Part shown: positions 1 through 5,390 of the stretch, piece by piece | Layout: each line of letters opens with the position of its first letter | How positions within the stretch are numbered: the stretch's first letter is position 1 | Assembly (NCBI GenBank): GCA_902496005.1 | Contig: CABUZI010000110.1 | Location: 1 to 5,394, forward strand | DNA length: 5,394 nt | From: an uncultured Collinsella sp. | Lineage (GTDB): Bacteria; Actinomycetota; Coriobacteriia; Coriobacteriales; Coriobacteriaceae | Direction: 5' to 3' | The notes under the pieces: generated by a model | What the model was told of the DNA's origin: nothing | Databases searched by the model: none | What the model saw: the letters and a program-made list of their open reading frames with translations, nothing else | Position numbers and translations under genes: made by a program

Positions 1-1
1 A

Positions 2-136
2 GTCCTGCGCAAGACGAAGGCCACATTAAGTGGCCTTCTTTGCGTGCGGAACTCGCGATCAATCAAATATATTGCGGGCGGGCACGCGGTCCTCTCGGGT
101 CCTGAGCACGACTCACCGGACTGGTTGTCTGAATAA
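2..136 (+). CDS. Possible 3' end of an unidentified gene entering from the left
   Basis: An open frame without stops runs from the window edge to a TAA at 134-136 (44 residues visible, ending GPEHDSPDWLSE). I do not recognise it. The acidic, polar tail looks like a protein C-terminus, and the stop lies 8 bases before the strong terminator at 145-166, as expected for the end of a transcription unit. Against it, the frame reads straight through the hairpin at 17-37, which would be a natural end for an earlier gene, and 45 open codons in GC-rich DNA can occur by chance. A shorter GTG start at 44 is possible but has no clear ribosome binding site. Without the sequence to the left this cannot be settled. 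Confidence 0.22.
   Translation, partial: VLRKTKATLSGLLCVRNSRSIKYIAGGHAVLSGPEHDSPDWLSE
17..41 (+). terminator. Intrinsic terminator of an upstream plus-strand gene
   Basis: Perfect 8-bp stem AAGGCCAC (17-24) / GTGGCCTT (30-37) with a 5-base loop ATTAA, followed by CTTT. The T-tract is on the plus strand only, so it most likely ends a gene just left of the window. The right arm and tail (GGCCTTCTTTG) are identical to those of the terminator at 145-170. Confidence 0.7.
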
Positions 137-144
137 AAGAAAGT

Positions 145-170
145 GAAGGCCCCTTTCGGGGCCTTCTTTG
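145..170. terminator. Bidirectional intrinsic terminator, 3' of murB
   Basis: Perfect 9-bp stem GAAGGCCCC (145-153) / GGGGCCTTC (158-166) closed by a 4-base TTTC loop. Plus-strand reading is followed by TTTGTT. Minus-strand reading is followed by a T-rich run (complement of 131-144, containing CTTTCTTTTATT). It lies 4 bases beyond the murB stop codon, so it should terminate murB on the minus strand. It can also stop plus-strand transcription coming from the left. Confidence 0.85.
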
Positions 171-1133
171 TTAAAGGAATTCGCCGATTCGGTGGACTTC
201 GGGTTGTAGGTCTACTCCGAATTGGTCCTTGACGGTTGCTTGAATGTGGCGGATGAGTTCGTCGACGTCGGCGGCGGTGGCGTGGTCGGCGTTGACGATG
301 AAGCCGCAGTGCTTCTCGCTCACCTGGGCACCGCCGACAGCGCGGCCGCGCAGGCCGGCGTCCATGATGAGCTTGCCGGCAAAGTGGCCCTCGGGGCGCT
401 TGAAAGTGGAGCCGGCGCTCGGCATGTCGAGCGGCTGCTTGTCCTCGCGGCGTTGACGGTAGTCGTCCATGTCGGCCTTGATCATCGCGGCGTTGCCCGG
501 GGCAAGGTTAAAGGTGGCAGAGAGCACGATAAGGCCGTCGTCGGCGATACGGCTCTTGCGATAGCCCAGGTTAAGCTCATCGACATCGAACTCAATGATA
601 TTGCCGCTGCCGCGGGCACCGTCGTCGAGCACGCGGGCGGGCTTATAGACGCGCACGGACTCCAAAACATCGGCTATGCAGGCGCCATAGGCACCGGCGT
701 TCATATAGCAGGCGCCGCCGACCGAGCCGGGGATGCCCGAGAGGGGTTCCATGCCGGTAAGACCGGTCTCGGCTGCCGCGGCCGCTACGTCCGAGAGCAG
801 CGCGCCGGCTGCTGCCGTAACATGCGTGCCGTCGACGGTGATGTTAGAGAGGCCTTCGCCCAGTGCCACGACGACACCGCGGATACCCTTGTCACCGACG
901 AGCAGGTCGGAGCCGTTGCCCACGATGGTGAGCGGCAGATCGCAGCGGTAGCAGGTGTCAAGCGTGGCGACGAGTCCCTGCTCGGTGTCGGGCGTGACAA
1001 AGACATCGGCCGGGCCGCCGATCTTAAACGTGGTGTGCTCGCGCATGGGCTCGCTCATGAGCACGTTGTCCTCGCCGGCAACACCGGCGAGCGCGCAGAG
1101 CAGGTCCTCGTTAAAAAAGTCATTTTCGTGCAT
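171..1133 (-). CDS. murB: UDP-N-acetylenolpyruvoylglucosamine reductase (MurB)
   Basis: MurB is the cytoplasmic flavoenzyme that reduces UDP-GlcNAc-enolpyruvate to UDP-MurNAc with NADPH, the second committed step of peptidoglycan precursor synthesis. The 320-residue product shows the family signatures in order: TTFKIGGPADVF (about 34-45), the FAD-binding GNGSDLLV (72-79), PLSGIPGSVGG and NAGAYG (130-150), GYRKSR with the substrate-site Arg (192), AGSTFKRP with the proton-donor Ser (242), and the C-terminal PEVHRIG with the catalytic Glu (312). The spacing fits the compact type II MurB of Gram-positives. I chose the ATG at 1133 because AGGCGG (1142-1147, minus) stands 8 bases upstream and homology begins soon after. 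A longer TTG start at 1223 would add 30 residues read from a repeat and the promoter, and is unlikely. The gene is transcribed divergently from the lacI-family gene, apparently monocistronic within the window, and complete. Confidence 0.95.
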   Translation of the reverse strand: MHENDFFNEDLLCALAGVAGEDNVLMSEPMREHTTFKIGGPADVFVTPDTEQGLVATLDTCYRCDLPLTIVGNGSDLLVGDKGIRGVVVALGEGLSNITVDGTHVTAAAGALLSDVAAAAAETGLTGMEPLSGIPGSVGGACYMNAGAYGACIADVLESVRVYKPARVLDDGARGSGNIIEFDVDELNLGYRKSRIADDGLIVLSATFNLAPGNAAMIKADMDDYRQRREDKQPLDMPSAGSTFKRPEGHFAGKLIMDAGLRGRAVGGAQVSEKHCGFIVNADHATAADVDELIRHIQATVKDQFGVDLQPEVHRIGEFL

Positions 1134-1141
1134 ACGAATAT

Positions 1142-1147
1142 CCGCCT
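1142..1147 (-). promoter_or_regulatory. murB ribosome binding site
   Basis: On the minus strand AGGCGG (five of six bases of AGGAGG) lies 8 bases before the ATG at 1133. It decides the start in favour of the 320-residue product over the upstream TTG at 1223. Confidence 0.6.
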
Positions 1148-1176
1148 TATGGTGGTTGTTTTCATCAATCGAATGC

Positions 1177-1207
1177 AATATACCCCACCCGGATGGATTT
1201 GGTGCAA
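1177..1207 (-). promoter_or_regulatory. Candidate murB promoter
   Basis: On the minus strand a -10-like TATATT (1177-1182) is preceded, after a long 19-base spacer, by TTGCAC (1202-1207; three of six matches to TTGACA). Transcription would start near 1170 and give a leader of about 37 bases. The -35 lies inside the left arm of the palindromic element at 1199-1264. The weak -35 and long spacer make this tentative. Confidence 0.35.
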
Positions 1208-1264
1208 AGTAACCTGACCCCAATGCATCACATGGTGCAAAGGGGTCAGGTTGCTTTGCACCAA
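1199..1264. repeat. 66-bp palindromic element (REP/MITE-like)
   Basis: The arms at 1199-1221 and 1242-1264 are 23 bases each and complementary at 22 positions; the one exception (1210/1253) is a G-U pair in RNA. After a 2x2 internal mismatch the pairing resumes (1224-1229 with 1234-1239), so nearly the whole element folds on itself. GGTGCAAAG occurs at 1201-1209 and again at 1234-1242, and inverted at 1254-1262, allowing a second, smaller hairpin (1233-1242 with 1254-1263). There is no T-tract, so it is not an ordinary terminator. GGGGTCAGGTT-type arms recall repeats mobilised by IS200-like/RAYT transposases, but that link is inference. It separates the divergent genes and overlaps the proposed murB -35. 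Confidence 0.7.
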
Positions 1265-1297
1265 TCGCGGCGATAAAACAGCCGTCTACCGGATTGG

Positions 1298-1310
1298 TAA
1301 AGTGTTTATC
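1298..1310. promoter_or_regulatory. Weak operator-like site upstream of the repressor gene
   Basis: TAAA-GTG-TTTA (1298-1308) is an imperfect odd-length palindrome. On the minus strand the site reads TGATAAAC, close to the TGATAAAAC half-site of the xfp operator at 2501-2520. It abuts the proposed -35 of the repressor gene, which would suit autoregulation. It lacks the central CpG of the main operators, so confidence is low. Confidence 0.2.
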
Positions 1311-1338
1311 ATCAAGGTAGAGGGACGGTCGCTATACT
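1309..1338 (+). promoter_or_regulatory. Candidate promoter of the LacI-family gene
   Basis: A good -10 hexamer TATACT (1333-1338), identical to that proposed for xfp, precedes the start codon by 35 bases. Eighteen bases upstream is TCATCA (1309-1314; three of six matches to TTGACA). The transcript would start near 1345. The -10 is the stronger evidence. Confidence 0.4.
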
Positions 1339-1361
1339 TTCAAGAGATTGCGCGAATACTC

Positions 1362-1369
1362 GGAAGGAG
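1362..1369 (+). promoter_or_regulatory. Ribosome binding site of the LacI-family gene
   Basis: GGAAGGAG, a strong Shine-Dalgarno match, ends 4 bases before the ATG at 1374. It fixes that start over the upstream in-frame TTG at 1251, which lies inside the palindromic element. Confidence 0.8.
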
Positions 1370-1373
1370 CGAG

Positions 1374-2402
1374 ATGGGCAACAAAGTTACTCTTAAGCAG
1401 ATTGCCCGGGAGGTGGGGCTTTCCCCCTCATCGGTCTCGCTTGTCCTTAACAATCGGCCTTGTCGCATCTCGGAAGAAAACCGCAAGCGCATCAAAGAGG
1501 TCGCGGCGCGCAACCACTATGTTCCTAACCAGATCGCGCGCAGCCTGGTCATGCGCGAGTCGCGCACCCTGGGCCTTATCGTTCCCAATATCGAGAGCCG
1601 CTTTTTTGCCTCGCTTGCCGGCAGCCTGGAAAAGCGCTGCCGCGAGGACGGCTACGCGCTCTTTATTACGAGCTCGGGCGGAAGTGCCGAGGACGATCTG
1701 GAGCTCCTGCGCCAGCTGGTGACGCGCGGCGTCGACGGTGTGTTCTTGGTCGTGGGCGACGAGTTCTCGGACGACCGCGCTTTGCGCGAAGAAGTCAGCC
1801 ATCTGCCTATCCCGGCTGTTATGGTCGACCGTGCCATTGAGGGGCTCGAGTGCGACAAGGTGATGTTTGACCACGAGATGGGTGGCTACATGGCTACCCG
1901 TTATCTGATCGAGCAGGGTCACCGTCGCATTGCCTGCTTGGTTAATGCGCGTCGTTCCAATACGGGTCGCAAGCGACTTGCCGGCTATGAGCGCGCGCTG
2001 CGCGAGGTTGGTCTTCCGATCGACGCGCGCTTGGAGTTTGAGAGTGAGTACTACATTCCGAGCGCCTACGAGGCCTCGGAGGCGGTGCTCGCAACCGACG
2101 CCACCGCCGTGTTCGCAAGCTCGGATAACATTGCCCTCGGTTTGCTCAAGCGCCTGCACGAGATGGGTGAGAGCATCCCGGACGATATCTCGGTGGTGAG
2201 CTATGACAACTCGGCGGCCGACGTTCTCTTTGAGCCGGCGCTGACCGCGATCGAGCAGGATCCTGGTGTCCTTGCGAAGCATGCTTTTGGCTGCATGTCC
2301 AAGCGTCTTGCCGGCAGGGGCGGTAGACGTGCCGAAGAGGTCGTTCTGGAGCCGGCGCTTATCGTTAAGGACAGCGTGCTCGAGCTTACTAAACATAACT
2401 AA
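1374..2402 (+). CDS. LacI-family transcriptional repressor, probable regulator of xfp
   Basis: A 342-residue LacI/GalR-family regulator of normal length. The N-terminal helix-turn-helix spans about residues 5-27 (VTLKQIAREVGLSPSSVSLVLNN). The hinge follows (VPNQIARSL, 50-58), with Leu58 in the position that intercalates at a central CpG in this family. A periplasmic-binding-protein-like sensor domain begins at RTLGLIVPNI (64-73). Typical sensor elements are PNIESRFFASL (71-81), VDR (151-153), GRKRLAGYERAL (198-209), SSDNIALGLL (249-258) and SVVSYDNS (273-280). The inducer cannot be read from the sequence; sugars or sugar phosphates are usual for the family. The start is set by GGAAGGAG 4 bases upstream. 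It lies 204 bases before xfp on the same strand, and the gap carries two CpG-centred palindromes on the xfp promoter, so control of xfp is a good inference. It could also act elsewhere. Confidence 0.92.
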   Translation: MGNKVTLKQIAREVGLSPSSVSLVLNNRPCRISEENRKRIKEVAARNHYVPNQIARSLVMRESRTLGLIVPNIESRFFASLAGSLEKRCREDGYALFITSSGGSAEDDLELLRQLVTRGVDGVFLVVGDEFSDDRALREEVSHLPIPAVMVDRAIEGLECDKVMFDHEMGGYMATRYLIEQGHRRIACLVNARRSNTGRKRLAGYERALREVGLPIDARLEFESEYYIPSAYEASEAVLATDATAVFASSDNIALGLLKRLHEMGESIPDDISVVSYDNSAADVLFEPALTAIEQDPGVLAKHAFGCMSKRLAGRGGRRAEEVVLEPALIVKDSVLELTKHN

Positions 2403-2413
2403 ACACGTTTATC
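2400..2413. promoter_or_regulatory. Weak auxiliary operator candidate at the repressor stop codon
   Basis: TAAAC-AC-GTTTA (2400-2411) has perfect 5-bp arms and overlaps the TAA stop. Read on the minus strand with its flank it is GATAAACGTGTTTA, similar to the GATAAAACGTTTTA of the main operators. Its centre (2405.5) is 105 bp from the first xfp operator centre, close to ten helical turns, which would permit looping. It is a resemblance, not proof. Confidence 0.25.
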
Positions 2414-2443
2414 AATTTTCAGAGGCTGAATGTGGAGTACCTG

Positions 2444-2485
2444 TGGCAGGCAATGTCGCAGGTGAATGTCTGCTTCTGCCTGTCA
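2444..2485. other. Stem-loop in the repressor-xfp gap
   Basis: TGGCAGGCA (2444-2452) pairs with TGCCTGTCA (2477-2485) over 9 bp with one G-U. An inner GCAG/CTGC pairing (2458-2461 with 2470-2473) can form inside. No T-tract follows, so it is not a clear intrinsic terminator. It could shape the 3' end of the repressor transcript or be chance. Confidence 0.3.
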
Positions 2486-2500
2486 GCATGGCAAATCAGG

Positions 2501-2520
2501 ATGATAAAACGTTTTTTCAT
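2501..2520. promoter_or_regulatory. xfp operator 1 (LacI-family type)
   Basis: A 20-bp palindrome with core AAAACGTTTT (2506-2515) and arms ATGAT/TTCAT; only the pair 2505/2516 fails to match. The central CpG is characteristic of LacI-family sites. It lies just upstream of the proposed xfp -35, its last base overlapping that hexamer. The arms do not fit the usual CcpA cre consensus. Confidence 0.75.
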
Positions 2521-2548
2521 ATAGATAAAACGTTTTAGCAAATATACT
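2520..2548 (+). promoter_or_regulatory. Candidate xfp promoter
   Basis: The -10 hexamer TATACT (2543-2548) is preceded by a 17-base spacer and a weak -35 TATAGA (2520-2525; three of six matches). A start near 2555 would give a leader of about 52 bases. The spacer is occupied by operator 2. A weak -35 fits a regulated promoter, possibly one needing help, but the -10 and operators carry most of the evidence. Confidence 0.5.
2526..2537. promoter_or_regulatory. xfp operator 2 (LacI-family type)
   Basis: The perfect 12-bp palindrome TAAAACGTTTTA sits inside a 16-bp one (2524-2539) with a single mismatched pair. It shares GATAAAACGTTTT with operator 1, and the centres are 21 bp apart, two helical turns, so two dimers would bind the same DNA face. 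It fills the spacer between the proposed -35 and -10, so occupancy should block RNA polymerase. Confidence 0.78.
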
Positions 2549-2591
2549 TGTCCCAACGAAAGGTTGCCATATCGGAGGGTGACCATACAGC

Positions 2592-2598
2592 GAAGGGA
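2592..2598 (+). promoter_or_regulatory. xfp ribosome binding site
   Basis: GAAGGGA ends 8 bases before the ATG at 2607, which is good spacing. A second purine-rich run, GGAGGG at 2574-2579, lies further upstream but has no convincing start codon of its own. Confidence 0.65.
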
Positions 2599-2606
2599 CA
2601 TAAACA

Positions 2607-5135
2607 ATGGCTAAAACTCTGGGAACGCCGTGGCAAAAGCTGGGCCACGAGGTGCCGGCCTCCGAGCTCGAGGGCGTCGACCTGTATTGGCGCGCATCGA
2701 ACTACCTGTCCGTCGGCCAGATTTACCTTCGCTCCAACCCGCTGATGCACCCCGACTTTGTTGACGAGAAAACTGGTGAGGTGCGCGACTTTGGTCGTCC
2801 GGACGTTAAGCACCGCCTGGTCGGTCACTGGGGCACCACGCCCGGCATCAACTTCCTGTTCGGCCACGTCAACCGCCTTATTGCCGATCACAACCAGAAC
2901 GCCATTTTCTTGATGGGCCCGGGCCACGGTGGCCCCGCCGGCACCGCCCAGTCGCTGCTCGATGGCACCTACCGTGAGATCCGCCCTGACATCACCAATG
3001 ACGAGGCTGGCCTGCAGAAGTTCTTCCGCCAGTTCTCTTATCCCGGCGGCATCCCGAGCCACTTTGCGCCCGAGACGCCCGGCTCCATCCACGAGGGCGG
3101 AGAGCTCGGCTACACGCTCAGCCACGCCTACGGCGCCGTCATGGACAACCCGAGCCTGTTGGCCGTGGCCGTGGTGGGCGACGGCGAGTCCGAGACCGGT
3201 CCGCTCGCGACTTCTTGGCAGTCCAACAAGCTCGTGAACCCGGCAACCGACGGTATCGTCCTGCCGATCCTGCACCTCAACGGCTACAAGATCGCCAATC
3301 CCACCATCCTCGCCCGCGTGTCCGACGAAGAGCTCACCAAGTTCTTTGAGGGCATGGGCTACAAGCCGCACTTCTTTGTCGCCGGTTTTGACGACGAGAG
3401 CCACGCGAGCATTCATGCGCGTTTTGCCGCCCTGTTTGAGCAGGTCTTCGATGAGATTTGCGACATCAAGGCCACCGCACAGGCCCAGGCCGCCGCAGGC
3501 GAGACCGTGGTCCGCCCGGCCTATCCCATGATCGTGTTCCGTACGCCCAAGGGCTGGACTTGCCCCAAGCAGATCGACGGCAAGAAGACCGAGGACTCCT
3601 GGCGCGCGCATCAGGTGCCGCTGGCGAGTGCCAAGGACACCCACGAGCACTTCCGCGTGCTGCGCGAGTGGCTGCGCTCCTACAGGCCCGAGGAACTCTT
3701 TACGCCCGAGGGCCAGGTGCGCCCCGAGGTAACGGCCTTTATGCCGACCGGTGAGCTGCGTATCGGCGCCAACCCCAACGCAAACGGCGGCAAGGTCCGT
3801 CGCGAGCTCGAGCTCCCCGATATTCACGCCCACGAGATTCCCGTCGCAAGTAAGGGTCACGGCTGGGGCTCCACCGAGGCCGCCCGCGTCTTTGGCGAGT
3901 ACACTGCCGACGTTCTGGCCAAGAACATGGATGACTTCCGCATCTTCGGTCCCGACGAGACCGCGTCCAACCGCCTGCAGGCTGCCTACAAGGTGACCAA
4001 AAAGCAGTGGGATGCCGGCTTTTACGGGGACGAGGCCAACGACGAGCTGCTGGCCGGTTCCGGTAAGGTTGTCGAGCAGCTGTCCGAGCACCAGTGCGAG
4101 GGCTTCCTCGAGGCCTACGTGCTCACCGGCCGCTCCGGCGTGTGGAGCTCCTACGAGAGCTTTGTCCACGTCGTCGATTCCATGGTCAACCAGCACTGCA
4201 AGTGGCTCGAGGCCACCAAGCGTGAGATTCCGTGGCGTGCTCCCATCAGCGGCCTCAACATTTTGCTGTCGAGCCACGTGTGGCGTCAGGACCACAACGG
4301 CTTCTCGCACCAGGATCCCGGCTTTATCGACCTGCTGCTCAACAAGGCCAACGATACGCATATCGTGAATGCCTACTATCCGGCTGACGCCAACATGGCA
4401 CTTGCTGTTGCCGAGCGTGTCTACCAGTCCACCGACTGCGTCAACGCCATCTTCTGCGGCAAGCAGCCCGCCCCCACCTTCCAGACGGTCGACGAGGCCA
4501 AGTTCGAGCTCGCCGAGGGCGTTGCGGCCTGGGAGTGGGCATCGACTGCCGACTCGCTCGCCGAGGCCGACGTCGTGGTCGCCACGTGCGGTGACGTACC
4601 GACGCTCGAGGCTCTGGCTGCAACCGATATGCTGCGCGAGCTAGGCATTAAGGTGTGGTTCGTCAACGTGGTCGACCTGCTCAAGATCCAGAACGTCTGC
4701 GAGAACGACCAGGCCATCAGCGATGAGCGCTGGGCTGAGCTGTTTGGCTGCGGTGAGAAGCCCGTGCTCTTCGCATTCCATGCCTATGCCGGCACGATTC
4801 GCCGTCTGATTTGGAACCGCCCCGGCCACGATGCCTTCCGCGTCCACGGCTACGAGGAGAAGGGCTCCACGACTACGCCGTTCGACATGCTGCGCCTGAA
4901 CAACATGGACCGCTGGGCCCTGGCCGCCGACGTGCTGCGCATGGTCGACGCCGGCAAGTTTGCCGAGCAGATTGACGAGTGGGAGGCATTCCGCACCGAG
5001 GCCTTTGAGTTCGCGTGTGGCGAGGGCTTCGATCACCCGGCCTTTACCGACTGGGTCTGGCCCGACGCCGCAGCCGCAACCGCGGCCGACGGCGCACTCT
5101 CCGCAACGCAAATGACCGCGGGCGACAACGAGTAG
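2607..5135 (+). CDS. xfp: Xylulose-5-phosphate/fructose-6-phosphate phosphoketolase
   Basis: A cytoplasmic ThDP- and Mg-dependent enzyme that splits xylulose 5-phosphate (and, in bifidobacterial types, fructose 6-phosphate) with phosphate to acetyl phosphate plus glyceraldehyde 3-phosphate or erythrose 4-phosphate, the key step of the phosphoketolase or bifid shunt. The 842-residue product matches the family end to end: EGVDLYWRASNYLSVGQIYL (22-41), VGHWG (His74), GPGHGGPAG (His107), YPGGIPSHFAPETPGSIHEG (145-164), the ThDP/Mg motif GDGESETGPL (191-200), HLNGYKI (223-229), SWRAHQVP (His335), RIFGPDETASNR (445-456), SEHQCEGF with the catalytic Glu (494), and SSHVWRQDHNGFSHQDPG (555-572, His568). 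Compared with the remembered bifidobacterial Xfp (about 825 residues) it has about 11 extra residues near 48-65 and five near 291-300, with catalytic residues intact. It ends in AGDNE like the bifidobacterial proteins. Dual substrate use is inferred. It is probably repressed by the preceding LacI-family protein; no clear terminator follows. Confidence 0.97.
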   Translation: MAKTLGTPWQKLGHEVPASELEGVDLYWRASNYLSVGQIYLRSNPLMHPDFVDEKTGEVRDFGRPDVKHRLVGHWGTTPGINFLFGHVNRLIADHNQNAIFLMGPGHGGPAGTAQSLLDGTYREIRPDITNDEAGLQKFFRQFSYPGGIPSHFAPETPGSIHEGGELGYTLSHAYGAVMDNPSLLAVAVVGDGESETGPLATSWQSNKLVNPATDGIVLPILHLNGYKIANPTILARVSDEELTKFFEGMGYKPHFFVAGFDDESHASIHARFAALFEQVFDEICDIKATAQAQAAAGETVVRPAYPMIVFRTPKGWTCPKQIDGKKTEDSWRAHQVPLASAKDTHEHFRVLREWLRSYRPEELFTPEGQVRPEVTAFMPTGELRIGANPNANGGKVRRELELPDIHAHEIPVASKGHGWGSTEAARVFGEYTADVLAKNMDDFRIFGPDETASNRLQAAYKVTKKQWDAGFYGDEANDELLAGSGKVVEQLSEHQCEGFLEAYVLTGRSGVWSSYESFVHVVDSMVNQHCKWLEATKREIPWRAPISGLNILLSSHVWRQDHNGFSHQDPGFIDLLLNKANDTHIVNAYYPADANMALAVAERVYQSTDCVNAIFCGKQPAPTFQTVDEAKFELAEGVAAWEWASTADSLAEADVVVATCGDVPTLEALAATDMLRELGIKVWFVNVVDLLKIQNVCENDQAISDERWAELFGCGEKPVLFAFHAYAGTIRRLIWNRPGHDAFRVHGYEEKGSTTTPFDMLRLNNMDRWALAADVLRMVDAGKFAEQIDEWEAFRTEAFEFACGEGFDHPAFTDWVWPDAAAATAADGALSATQMTAGDNE

Positions 5136-5163
5136 GTAGGCATCCGGGACGGTTTCGCGCTGG

Positions 5164-5199
5164 GGCTGCCTCCGGGCTGGTGCGCTTCCTCGGAGAAGT
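5164..5199. repeat. 36-bp direct repeat, copy 1
   Basis: Begins GGCTGCCTCCGGGCTGGTGC and continues to GAGAAGT. It matches copy 2 (5355-5390) at 34 of 36 positions; differences are at repeat positions 21 and 30. It starts 28 bases after the xfp stop. Its end, GAGAAGT (5193-5199), can pair with ACTTCTC (5211-5217) around an 11-base loop, giving a 7-bp hairpin without a T-tract. Confidence 0.8.
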
Positions 5200-5225
5200 G
5201 GGCTTCGCGAACTTCTCAAAACAAA

Positions 5226-5316
5226 GCAGGCGCCCCGGCCCCGGCAATGTAATCTTGGCTGACCAAAGATAGGCCTGCAGCCTCCAAGGCCACAACAGCA
5301 AAGTCCCCATTACATT
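5226..5316. other. Nested inverted repeats downstream of xfp
   Basis: AATGTAAT (5246-5253) is the exact inverse of ATTACATT (5309-5316). Inside lies a small hairpin, AATCTTGG (5251-5258) with CCAAAGAT (5263-5270), pairing 7 bp around a CTGA loop with one bulged A. GCAGGC (5226-5231) and GCCTGC (5273-5278) form a further pair that crosses the first. An A-run at 5317-5322 follows. I see no gene here. It could be an untranslated structured element, a decayed repeat, or part of a repeat unit with the 36-bp copies. Confidence 0.35.
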
Positions 5317-5354
5317 AAAAAAGATCAGCCCCCGCATATCGAAACGGTCGAGAA

Positions 5355-5390
5355 GGCTGCCTCCGGGCTGGTGCCCTTCCTCGTAGAAGT
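5355..5390. repeat. 36-bp direct repeat, copy 2
   Basis: Second copy of the repeat at 5164-5199, 191 bp downstream in the same orientation, differing at two bases. The following bases TTCGC resemble the hairpin loop of copy 1, but the window ends at 5394, so the full extent of this copy is unknown. Confidence 0.8.

Noticed and set aside
222..1217. Long plus-strand open frame of 331 codons opposite murB
   Set aside because: It is a shadow of murB: low-complexity Val/Gly/Ala/Asp composition, no recognisable domain, no ribosome binding site, while the minus strand has all MurB motifs.
1251..1373. Upstream TTG start adding 41 residues to the LacI-family protein
   Set aside because: The codon lies in the palindromic element, the extension covers the probable promoter, and LacI-family proteins normally begin just before the HTH, as with the ATG at 1374.
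1428..2396. 322-codon minus-strand open frame opposite the repressor gene
   Set aside because: Shadow of the LacI-family gene. The product lacks domain signatures, and the plus strand shows a complete HTH, hinge and sensor domain.
2501..2540. CcpA-type cre sites
   Set aside because: The central CpG fits, but the expected TG and CA at the ends of the 14-bp cre consensus are missing; the extended A/T arms are different.
2579..2614. Short GTG-started leader frame (11 codons) overlapping the xfp start
   Set aside because: The purine run GGAGGG directly abuts the GTG, leaving no proper spacing, and the peptide shows no attenuator-type codon bias.
2535..4361. 608-codon minus-strand open frame opposite xfp
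   Set aside because: Mirror frame of a GC-rich, codon-biased gene. The plus strand matches phosphoketolase throughout, and the antisense product has no recognisable family.
5044..5337. Minus-strand 97-codon frame with a hydrophobic N-terminus
   Set aside because: The first part could pass for a membrane segment, but there is no ribosome binding site before the ATG, it crosses the direct repeat, and it runs antisense into the xfp 3' end.
5315..5360. Minus-strand terminator formed by the T-run opposite 5317-5322
   Set aside because: Only a 5-bp stem (CAGCC/GGCTG) with a loop of more than 20 bases precedes the T-run, too weak to call.
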